From Bacillota bacterium (GTDB lineage: Bacteria > Bacillota > Limnochordia > Darwinibacteriales > DTU012), in assembly GCA_012837335.1 (NCBI GenBank), contig DURM01000065.1, forward strand, positions 1 to 36,860: a DNA stretch of 36,860 bases. The letters are read 5' to 3'. This document shows positions 30,440 through 36,860 of the stretch, in pieces; position 1 is the stretch's first letter, and every line of letters begins with the position of its first letter. The translations under genes were made by a program, and so were the position numbers. The notes below the pieces were generated by a model. That model worked only from the letters and a program-made list of their open reading frames with translations. It ran no database searches and was not told the origin of the DNA.

Positions 30440-31744
30440 ATGAGCATTCTTAAGCTGCCTTATTTCAGCTTTCTCTGGACAGACCAAACCCAAATGGACA
30501 CATGGAAAAACAATTACCCACCTTCTAGTTCCTTTATTAAAGACTTAGGTCTGCGGGAAATAATCGAAAACTTAAGATTAGAGCGGGAATCCAGATGGAT
30601 CGTGGAAGAACTGCTGTATAAACCTTGTACCACTGAAGCAGTGATCGAATATCGGTTGGATATCATGGACGATCTGCTTACAAGCGATGGTTTATTTCAG
30701 TTGTTTCAGAAAATCACTCTGCAGATTGAACAAATCAAGGCTTTTGAGGCAGAATCTGAAGCAGATGCGGTCCACCGCTCAGCTCTATTTTTGCAGAAGT
30801 CGATTATCTACACTGAGGTGATCACTTCTTTATGGGGCGGTTTAGAAAACCATCGCAATGAAATACAATCTCAAGGCTTACAAAAGCTGTCACAGCTGAT
30901 TTCTCAAATTGTAGATTCCAGCGTGTTTCAAAGCATGGCTGCTGAGCTTAAGCAGTTGACAACTCAAGCTGACGCGATCCGCTCAGTTGATCTGGTTTAT
31001 CACTTTGAGAAAATAACTGAATTGGCCGTTGATTGCGCTCCAGGTGAGCATAAAGCATCACTGACTGGGAGACTAATTCAAGCAAGCGAGCGAATTTCAT
31101 TTTTAGCTGCCTATGAAGACTGCGATATAAGCCAGGGAAACAGTTTTTCTCCATTAGAAGGGTGTCTTTTGGAGGAGACTCAAAAGATATATCCGGAGTA
31201 CTTTCAAGCCCTTGAGCACTTTTATGATAAATATCAAGGTTATCCCATGGAACATCTGTTGCCCTTCAGTTCAGAGTTGAGATTTTTCACAGTAATGATT
31301 TCGCTGATTAAAAACATGCAGCAGTACGGATTTGAGTTTTGTAAACCGAAGGTAAGGGCAAAACCAGATAAGCAGATGCAGCTGGAGCAGGTGTACGACT
31401 TAAGCCTGGCGGTGCGGTTAGTTAATGACGACCGCGGCGCTGACCACATAGTGAAAAACGATCATTATTCTGACCAATTTGGAAGGATCTTCATCCTAAC
31501 CGGTCCAAACCAAGGTGGCAAAACAACATTCCTCAGATCGATTGGAATTGCCCAAGTGCTGTTTCAAGCAGGCTGTTTTGTGCCGGCAAGGACCGCTTCC
31601 CTCAGTCCAGTCGATTATTTGTTCACCCATTTTCAAGAAAAAGAAGTGCTGGGCGTCAAAAAGGGAAGACTGGGCGAGGAAGCCGCGCGAATTGCTGAGA
31701 TTTTTAGTAAAGCTACCGAATCCAGCCTGATCCTGCTTAATTAA
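30440..31744 (+). CDS. Truncated MutS-like ATPase, module A (probable pseudogene half)
   Basis: 434 residues. The N-terminal 270 or so form a helical core and lever like MutS-family proteins, and the ATPase follows with Walker A GPNQGGKTTFLRS. The chain stops at TAA 31742-31744 exactly where the Walker B glutamate should be: it reads SLILLN, stop, TFSSA, while module B downstream reads SFLLMNESFSSTN. A single G-to-T change of GAA gives TAA. The catalytic glutamate, the FVTH loop and the dimer region are absent, so this product should not be an active ATPase. The frame continues open past the stop into module B. No mismatch-binding domain is present, so it is not true MutS or MutL-linked repair. 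Confidence 0.7.
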   Translation: MSILKLPYFSFLWTDQTQMDTWKNNYPPSSSFIKDLGLREIIENLRLERESRWIVEELLYKPCTTEAVIEYRLDIMDDLLTSDGLFQLFQKITLQIEQIKAFEAESEADAVHRSALFLQKSIIYTEVITSLWGGLENHRNEIQSQGLQKLSQLISQIVDSSVFQSMAAELKQLTTQADAIRSVDLVYHFEKITELAVDCAPGEHKASLTGRLIQASERISFLAAYEDCDISQGNSFSPLEGCLLEETQKIYPEYFQALEHFYDKYQGYPMEHLLPFSSELRFFTVMISLIKNMQQYGFEFCKPKVRAKPDKQMQLEQVYDLSLAVRLVNDDRGADHIVKNDHYSDQFGRIFILTGPNQGGKTTFLRSIGIAQVLFQAGCFVPARTASLSPVDYLFTHFQEKEVLGVKKGRLGEEAARIAEIFSKATESSLILLN

Positions 31745-32758
31745 ACTTTCTCCAGTGCCAGAAGATTTGGCGGCTTATTAAGACGCAGGCAGGAACAAGC
31801 AAGTTGGAAAGCGATCAATGACCCTAAATTTTTCGGTCAAAGAAGCGTGATAGAGCTTGCCGAAAAAACTCTGCTCCATCTAGGGGGAGTTGTTTCCAGC
31901 ATTACTTCCGCCTTAATGCGGTTCTTCACAAACTTAGAAACTGAAATGCTGTTTTATCAAGGGGCAGTGGAGCTGATTCAAACCCTTGAGAAATTAGGTC
32001 TGCCGATGTGCCGGCCGCAGTTTGTCTCATGTGAAAGCAAACAGTTTGCAGCTTCGGGCATCTATGATCTGAGTTTTGCTCTCCATCTGGCAGCCCGAGC
32101 AGGGTATTCTTCAGATGTAATTGTCAAAAATGATGTGCAGATGAACAGCAAGCAGGGCCAGATTTTTATAGTCACAGGGCCTAACCAAGGTGGCAAAACC
32201 ACTTATCTGCGGGCGATCGGGATCACGCAGCTGCTTGCTCAGGCAGGCATGCTAGTTCCTGCAGAGAGTGCTGTGATCAGTCCTGTTGATTGGATTTATA
32301 CGCACTTTTCCAGCGCAGAGAAGGCAGGCACTGACAGGGGCAGGTTGGAAGAGGAAATGGTTCTTCTTGAACAGATCATGAAGGAAATCTCTGGTGATAG
32401 TTTCCTGTTGATGAATGAATCGTTCTCTTCCACCAACTCCCATGAAGGTACAATCATAGCAGAAGAGATTCTTAAAGCTTTAAGCTTGATTGGGACAAGG
32501 GTTATCTTTGTAACCCATTTATACGAGCTCGCTAAAAAGATCGATGTAATTAATGCAAGTACCAATGGAATTACCAAATTGGTCAGCTTGGTGGCTGGGA
32601 TCAAACAGCCCGCAAACAACGAAGATGGTAAGACCCAAGGTATTGAGCGTACCTATCTTGTTACACCAGGAGAGCCGCTGCCCACTGGTTTTGCCAGTGA
32701 TATCGCTTACCAGTACGGGATCAGTTACGAGGAGCTGATCCGAAGCTCAAGCTGTTGA
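31745..32758 (+). pseudogene. MutS-like ATPase, module B, lacking its N-terminal half
   Basis: Same frame as module A and open from the TAA to TGA 32756-32758. The best internal start is GTG 31847 (303 residues), but no ribosome site precedes it. Codons 31745-31846 encode TFSSA and then a basic stretch (RRFGGLLRRRQEQASW) that no longer follows module A's ATPase. From about 31905 a lever segment leads to a complete ATPase: Walker A GPNQGGKTTYLRA, Walker B FLLMNESFSSTN, and FVTHLYELA. The core domain is missing. The likely origin is two adjacent paralogous genes joined by a deletion that removed the end of A and the beginning of B, plus the nonsense change. If expressed, B alone would be an ATPase domain fragment. 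Confidence 0.65.
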
Positions 32759-32830
32759 ACCAAATAGAGGGATCTATTGCGGACAAGTGCGGTATAATAG
32801 CTTAGTAAGTATTAATCAGGAGGAATCGCA

Positions 32831-33787
32831 ATGAAAATCGTATTACTAGAACCATTAGGAATTTCAGAAAAGAAGCTTTCAGCGCTTGTCCGTCCTTTCT
32901 TGGATGCAGGCCATGCTTTTGTTGCTATGCCGGAGAGCAGTGAAAAAGCTGATTGGCTCCGTGAAGCCAAAGATGCGGATGTCGTGGTTATCGGCAATAA
33001 ACCTCTGCCGGGTGAGTTTATTTCCCAATGCGAAAAGCTCAAATTCATTTCGGTGGCGTTTACCGGATTTGATCACATCGATATTGAGCAGTGCCGCAAA
33101 CAGGGGATCGCAGTCTCCAATGCATCAGGTTATGCAAATACAGCTGTCGCGGAAACGACAATCGGACTGATGATCAGCACTATGCGCCGCTTCAAAGAAA
33201 CTGAAGAACGCTGCCGCACCGGCGGTACTAAGGATGGATTGGTAGGTCCACTGCTGGCGGGAAAAACCGTGGGGGTAATCGGCACAGGTGCAATCGGTTC
33301 AGCAGTAATCAAACTGCTTAATGCCTTTGGCTGCCGTGTGCTGGGTTATTCACCTTCAGAGAAGTCCCCGGAGGAGGTTCGGAGAGTCGGCTATGAAAAG
33401 GTGTCACTGGAACAGCTCCTGGCTGAATCCGATGTGGTGACACTGCACTGCCCGCTTAATGACTCCACCCGCGGCATGATTGGAGCCAACGAGCTGGCAA
33501 GTATGAAGGATGGAGCTTACTTATTCAATTTGGCAAGGGGTCCGGTAGTGGACAGCCAAGCCTTGGCTGTCGCTTTAAACAGCGGCAAATTAGCCGGCGC
33601 AGGAGTTGACGTTTATGAAATCGAGCCTCCACTGCCAGTGGATCATCCGCTGCTCAAGGCTAAAAACATAGTAACACTGCCGCATATTGCCTGGTATTCT
33701 CACCAGTCACTAGAACTGCGGGCAGAGATTGCTTTTGATAATGTCCGGGAGTGGATGGCAGGCTGTCAGCAGAATAAAGTTATTTAA
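32831..33787 (+). CDS. D-isomer-specific 2-hydroxyacid dehydrogenase
   Basis: 318 residues; CAGGAGGAATCGCA lies before ATG 32831. It should interconvert a 2-oxoacid and its D-2-hydroxyacid using NAD(P)H. The family frame is complete: N-terminal substrate domain with FTGFDHID, the dinucleotide motif GVIGTGAIGSAV, HCPLNDSTRGMI, the catalytic arginine in NLARGPVVD, the glutamate in DVYEIEPPLP, and the histidine in LPHIAWYS. Glycerate, lactate and 2-hydroxyisocaproate enzymes share this pattern and I cannot choose between them. A TATAAT at 32793-32798 lacks a good -35. It is flanked by the MutS-like remnants and a terminator, so it is probably a single-gene unit. Confidence 0.9.
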   Translation: MKIVLLEPLGISEKKLSALVRPFLDAGHAFVAMPESSEKADWLREAKDADVVVIGNKPLPGEFISQCEKLKFISVAFTGFDHIDIEQCRKQGIAVSNASGYANTAVAETTIGLMISTMRRFKETEERCRTGGTKDGLVGPLLAGKTVGVIGTGAIGSAVIKLLNAFGCRVLGYSPSEKSPEEVRRVGYEKVSLEQLLAESDVVTLHCPLNDSTRGMIGANELASMKDGAYLFNLARGPVVDSQALAVALNSGKLAGAGVDVYEIEPPLPVDHPLLKAKNIVTLPHIAWYSHQSLELRAEIAFDNVREWMAGCQQNKVI

Positions 33788-33803
33788 CAGTTAAAAAACC
33801 TTG

Positions 33804-33829
33804 AGTCCAGAGATTTCTGGACTTTTTTA
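33804..33829 (+). terminator. Terminator after the 2-hydroxyacid dehydrogenase gene
   Basis: AGTCCAGA (33804-33811) pairs with TCTGGACT (33816-33823), 4-base loop, followed by TTTTT. Confidence 0.85.
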
Positions 33830-33842
33830 TGGAAATTTTTCC

Positions 33843-33877
33843 TTGACCTGAAAGAAAGCTGCACCTTAGATCGTCTA
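33843..33877 (+). promoter_or_regulatory. Overlapping sigma-A and ECF-type promoter candidates of the sigma-HEAT gene
   Basis: TTGACC (33843-33848), N17, TTAGAT is a sigma-A candidate. TGAAAG (33849-33854), N17, CGTCTA (33872-33877) resembles promoters read by ECF sigma factors (TGAAAC and CGTC types), which would allow self-activation. AGGAGG at 33891-33896 follows. Confidence 0.45.
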
Positions 33878-33903
33878 ATAAGTGAAAGAAAGGAGGATCC
33901 GCC

Positions 33904-35889
33904 ATGGTAGATGACACACACCTGGTACTGCGAGCACTGAAAGGAGAGCGGGACAAGTACGGTGAACTGGTTGAAAAATACCAAAAACCCCTGCTTGGAT
34001 TAGCTTTCTCTTATGTGCAGAATTATCAGAATGCGCAGGATATCGTGCAGGATGCTTTGATTGTAGGGTACCGGCAGCTGGCCAGCTTGCGTCAGCCCCA
34101 TAGATTTGACGCTTGGATCCGCCAAATTACCATCAATATCTCTAAGTCGCATCTGCGCAAGCAGAGGAGAAATCAGCAGCAGAGCGACTGCTCTCTGTTA
34201 ATGCTCTCAGCTGATGGAGATTTGTCGGCTGTGCCAGAAGCAAATGTAGAGACAAAGCACAGACAGAACCTGATCCGAAAAGCTTTAGCCGGACTCAACC
34301 CTAAGCACCGAGAAGTTATCGTCCTGCATCACATCCTGAACTACTCTGCCGCTGAAATTGCTGCCATCCTAGGTGTAACAGCAAATACTGTTTATGTGCG
34401 TCTCAGCCGTGGACGGAAGGCTCTCCAAAGGGAGTTGATCAATGTGTTTGAAGACGATCTGCATATGTTAGGATGCGAAGCCCATCTATATCTGCAGCGA
34501 CTAACCGAAGAGATTAAGAAGAAACTTGCGGCTGAAAACCCGCGGGAGCAGAGGGAGGCAGCAGGGCAGTTACGGTTGACAGCAGCTAGGGCGAATCATT
34601 CCCGCTTGCTTGCTGATCTTGCTGCTGATAACAGCAAGATTCGGCTGGAAGCAGCGGAGATTATCGGTCAAACTGAGGAAAAGCGGCTGATACCACCATT
34701 GCTGGAGCGGTTATCCTTAGAAAGTGAGCCCAACATCCAGATTAGGATAATCCAGAGCTTAGTCGAGTTGGAGGCAGTTGAGGCTGTACCGGTGCTGGAA
34801 GAGCTGCAGCGGCAGACCATCCATATGGATGTCCACAAGCAGTGCGGCAAAGCGGTGCGCTGCTTGGCTGATGTAAAGGACAGCAAACCGAGAGCAGTTC
34901 CCATAACTACTGCCGATTTAAGAGATGCTGGGCTGGATCAAATTATGATTCAAATGCTGGAGGAAACCGCTGATCCAGTAACCATGATTTCTCTGCTGGA
35001 TGGATTAGGTAGATTAGGAACTGCGAAACCATTAAAAAAAGTCTGCGATCTTTTATTGAAGGTACCCTATCCGCAAGTAAGGCGGCAGGCTGCCATCACC
35101 CTGGGGCAGATTGGAACCAGCAGTGCTTTCATTATGGAAAGTCTGCTTAAGGCAGTCTTGGACCAGGATTGGACAGTAGTTGACGCAGCGGTAAAAACTT
35201 TGGCAGACTTGACTCCGAAGGAGCAAACGGATGTGGTAATCCACGCTCTCCTAGATGTTTTTTGGGACTCGCTGTCTAAGCCTTTTCCTGTGCGCTTCAC
35301 TTTAGCAGCTGCAGTTGCAAAACTCGCTGACAGAGAATTAAAATGGGCAGATGAGCTGCTTCCCAGAGTTATTCAGGAACTAGAAAACTATCCGGCTAAA
35401 GCTGAGTATCAAAAGTTTCACGCAAGCAGGGTTCTCTGCGGCTTAGTGGCGGACTTAATTCCACCTGGTTTTAACGACTTAAATGAAAAGATATTAAACC
35501 TGTTAAATACCAACAAGTTTGTCACCATCCCGCCGCTGCTTTTAGCTTTAGGCTACAGTAAGGACGCTGAATGTATCGCCACTATCAGCACTTACTTGTC
35601 CTATGAAGCACCTGACAGGCGGTATGAGGAGTATGGCAAGCAGGTGAGAGAATCGGCAGTTAGAGCCTTGATGAATATTGGGGAGGCTGGTTGGCCGAGA
35701 TTACGGGAAGCTTTGATGGATTCCGGCACAAGCGATCATGCCAAACTGAGCATCTTAGATGTGTGGCAGAAAGAGTTAAGTTTGCAGCAGATTGCTGAAT
35801 TACAAGGGCTGGATGTAAGGGGCAATGCCCGTTTCTTGAATAAATGGCAGCTGTTGCTGCGCAAGGCTGAAATAAGCTCGATACCATAG
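33904..35889 (+). CDS. ECF-type sigma factor fused to a HEAT-repeat domain
   Basis: 661 residues from ATG 33904 (AGGAGG, 7-base spacer), over three times a normal ECF sigma factor. Residues about 8-90 are sigma region 2 (YQNAQDIVQDALIVGYRQLASL, then RFDAWIRQITINISKSHLRK), and about 120-178 are sigma region 4 (LNPKHREVIVLHHILNYSAAEIAAILGVTANTVYVRLSRGRKAL). From about 205 to 640 runs a chain of helical pairs of HEAT/PBS-lyase type (NSKIRLEAAEIIG, NIQIRIIQSLVELEAVEAVPVLEEL, YPQVRRQAAITLGQIG, QVRESAVRALMNIGEAGWPRL). No anti-sigma gene is adjacent. The repeat domain may hold the sigma part in check or bind a partner; this is inference. The stop codon is inside the following terminator. Confidence 0.88.
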   Translation: MVDDTHLVLRALKGERDKYGELVEKYQKPLLGLAFSYVQNYQNAQDIVQDALIVGYRQLASLRQPHRFDAWIRQITINISKSHLRKQRRNQQQSDCSLLMLSADGDLSAVPEANVETKHRQNLIRKALAGLNPKHREVIVLHHILNYSAAEIAAILGVTANTVYVRLSRGRKALQRELINVFEDDLHMLGCEAHLYLQRLTEEIKKKLAAENPREQREAAGQLRLTAARANHSRLLADLAADNSKIRLEAAEIIGQTEEKRLIPPLLERLSLESEPNIQIRIIQSLVELEAVEAVPVLEELQRQTIHMDVHKQCGKAVRCLADVKDSKPRAVPITTADLRDAGLDQIMIQMLEETADPVTMISLLDGLGRLGTAKPLKKVCDLLLKVPYPQVRRQAAITLGQIGTSSAFIMESLLKAVLDQDWTVVDAAVKTLADLTPKEQTDVVIHALLDVFWDSLSKPFPVRFTLAAAVAKLADRELKWADELLPRVIQELENYPAKAEYQKFHASRVLCGLVADLIPPGFNDLNEKILNLLNTNKFVTIPPLLLALGYSKDAECIATISTYLSYEAPDRRYEEYGKQVRESAVRALMNIGEAGWPRLREALMDSGTSDHAKLSILDVWQKELSLQQIAELQGLDVRGNARFLNKWQLLLRKAEISSIP

Positions 35890-35915
35890 ACACCTGATTT
35901 GGGTGTCTATTTTTT
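35886..35915 (+). terminator. Terminator overlapping the stop codon of the sigma-HEAT gene
   Basis: ATAGACACC (35886-35894) pairs with GGTGTCTAT (35902-35910), followed by TTTTT. The stop TAG (35887-35889) is inside the left arm. Confidence 0.85.
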
Positions 35916-36058
35916 CATTGTTATCACTAAGTAGGAATAAAACAAATGAAATAATTTGAAAAGAGCAGGAAATAATAAATTAAAAACAAAATAAAAAATA
36001 AAGGTAATTAATAGGAATAGCAAGTGGACCTAGACCTAGTTTCTAAAGCTGAGACAAG
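35916..36058. other. A+T-rich intergenic stretch without a gene
   Basis: From about 35930 to 36020 the plus strand is almost only A, T and G with many A runs, unlike the rest of the window. I see no coding frame, repeat family or known RNA in it. Confidence 0.6.
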
Positions 36059-36059
36059 G

Positions 36060-36087
36060 TGGAAAATCATTTGAAGAAATGCGTCTA
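36060..36087 (+). promoter_or_regulatory. ECF-type promoter candidate before the exported-protein gene
   Basis: TGGAAA (36060-36065), N16, CGTCTA (36082-36087) has the same CGTCTA element as the region before the sigma-HEAT gene. It lies inside an inverted repeat (GGTG and ATCATT at 36058-36071 with AATGAT and CACC at 36094-36105). A sigma-A alternative is TTGAAG (36072-36077), N18, TGATAT. Confidence 0.35.
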
Positions 36088-36160
36088 GAAAGCAATGATA
36101 TCACCTATAGCGCGCGGAACTAGAGCGGCATGACCAAGCGATTATTGAAAGGGGATTAAT

Positions 36161-36860
36161 ATGGCTTATAAGAAAGCTACAATGATTATGCTTTTGGTAG
36201 TATGTACTATTCTCATTGTAGGCAGCATTTCTGCAGCTAATTCGATCAATGATCGGTTGGTTACAGACTTTACCGAAGCAATGCAGCATGCAGCCGTATA
36301 TCGCGAATTAGTTCTGTCGGAAACAGGAGAACCAGTTGAACTTGTGCTGACCGTTTACGAGGAGCCTGTTGTAATCGATTATTTCTATAACTCAATGGAC
36401 GAGGTTGATTTTTCATTACCTGAAGGTGTGTCCTTATCAAACTCATCAGCTTTTACGCTGGAATGGTCAGATGCAACCTGGGATATCCAAACGCCGCCTC
36501 ATTTAGAAGAGTGGTCAGCAGAAGGACTTTTAAGATTTAAACTGTGGTGCGAATCTCGCCTAGCAGAATATGTGGTAGGCAAGATAGAATTAACGTATGA
36601 TCAAACAGATTATGTTATGTTCAAGATTTTTCGCGAGTTTGAGTCTTACGGAATCTATTTTGTCAACATATTAGCTAAAACCGGCGATCGATGGAAGCTG
36701 GTAACCCCAGGTTATAACACACTAATAGGTTATTTAGGTGGATTGTTTACAAATTTAAAGGTGCCCGTATTTGCAGCAATGCTTACGCGAAGTTATCGTA
36801 CACCTGTAATTGAGGTTCAACAATTTTACCACGAATCCATAAAATCAGGGGTTTTTGAGC
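36161..36860 (+). CDS. Exported protein of unknown family (3' end outside window)
   Basis: An open frame of 233 codons from ATG 36161 runs off the right edge without a stop. AAAGGGG at 36148-36154 is 6 bases upstream. The N terminus is a signal peptide: MAYKKATM, a hydrophobic core (IMLLVVCTILIVGSI) and a likely cut after SAA. The mature part is acidic and strand-rich (EPVELVLTVYEEPVVIDYFYN, FTLEWSDATWDI, GKIELTYDQTDYVMFKIF) with a later WKLVTPGYNTLIGYLGGLF segment. I do not recognise the family. It lies next to the sigma-HEAT gene and has an upstream element like that gene's, so it may be its target. Confidence 0.7.
   Translation, partial: MAYKKATMIMLLVVCTILIVGSISAANSINDRLVTDFTEAMQHAAVYRELVLSETGEPVELVLTVYEEPVVIDYFYNSMDEVDFSLPEGVSLSNSSAFTLEWSDATWDIQTPPHLEEWSAEGLLRFKLWCESRLAEYVVGKIELTYDQTDYVMFKIFREFESYGIYFVNILAKTGDRWKLVTPGYNTLIGYLGGLFTNLKVPVFAAMLTRSYRTPVIEVQQFYHESIKSGVFE

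Noticed and set aside
31742-31744. Stop-codon recoding between the MutS-like modules
   Set aside because: The codon is TAA, which is used by neither selenocysteine (TGA) nor pyrrolysine (TAG), and module A lacks its ATPase end, so decay explains the data better.
35916-36160. c-di-GMP or other known riboswitch before the last gene
   Set aside because: Only a loose inverted repeat (36058-36105) is seen; none of the conserved core bases of known classes are present.

Overview
The window looks like chromosomal DNA of an anaerobic, fermentative member of the Bacillota (Firmicutes). The reasons are strong AAGGAGG-type ribosome sites with frequent GTG/TTG starts, sigma-A promoters, short intrinsic terminators, a SAM-I riboswitch over methionine genes, a one-subunit pyruvate:ferredoxin oxidoreductase, an A-type flavodiiron protein, and a complete L-arabinose route. 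I cannot name a genus. No rRNA, tRNA, CRISPR array, transposase or phage gene was seen.

Layout. 1-13 kb is an arabinose region. It holds the 3' end of an unknown gene, a cytoplasmic GH127 beta-L-arabinofuranosidase (minus strand), a PHP-domain phosphoesterase, araB-araD, a minus-strand biotin cassette (birA-bioY), and then an operon of a leaderless FG-GAP propeller protein, an RND/MMPL exporter and araA. araA overlaps the exporter by 8 bases. The araBAD set is therefore split in two by the biotin cassette. 13-17.3 kb is a signalling region: a FIST sensor protein overlaps (ATGA) a PAS-GGDEF-HD-GYP protein, followed by an exported DUF4163/DUF3298-like protein and a small unknown protein with its own sigma-A promoter. 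17.3-23 kb holds a GpsA-like dehydrogenase, the flavodiiron protein, malQ and a PAS-GGDEF-EAL protein.

23.1-26.5 kb is a methionine operon behind a complete SAM-I riboswitch: metY, metA and an orphan homocysteine methyltransferase domain. MetA carries Glu at position 111, the acetyl-CoA-type residue, which fits the O-acetylhomoserine sulfhydrylase beside it. 26.5-30.3 kb is the pyruvate:ferredoxin oxidoreductase with a structured leader of about 160 nt. 30.4-32.8 kb is a degraded pair of MutS-like ATPase modules in one frame, split by a TAA at the position of the Walker B glutamate. A D-2-hydroxyacid dehydrogenase follows.

The most unusual locus is 33.8-36.9 kb. An ECF-type sigma factor is fused to about 450 residues of HEAT-like helical repeats. 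The next gene, cut by the window end, encodes an exported protein. Both genes have an upstream element of the ECF kind (TGAAAG-N17-CGTCTA and TGGAAA-N16-CGTCTA). This suggests a self-regulating sigma factor whose sensor domain is part of the same chain and whose neighbour is its target. That link is inference.
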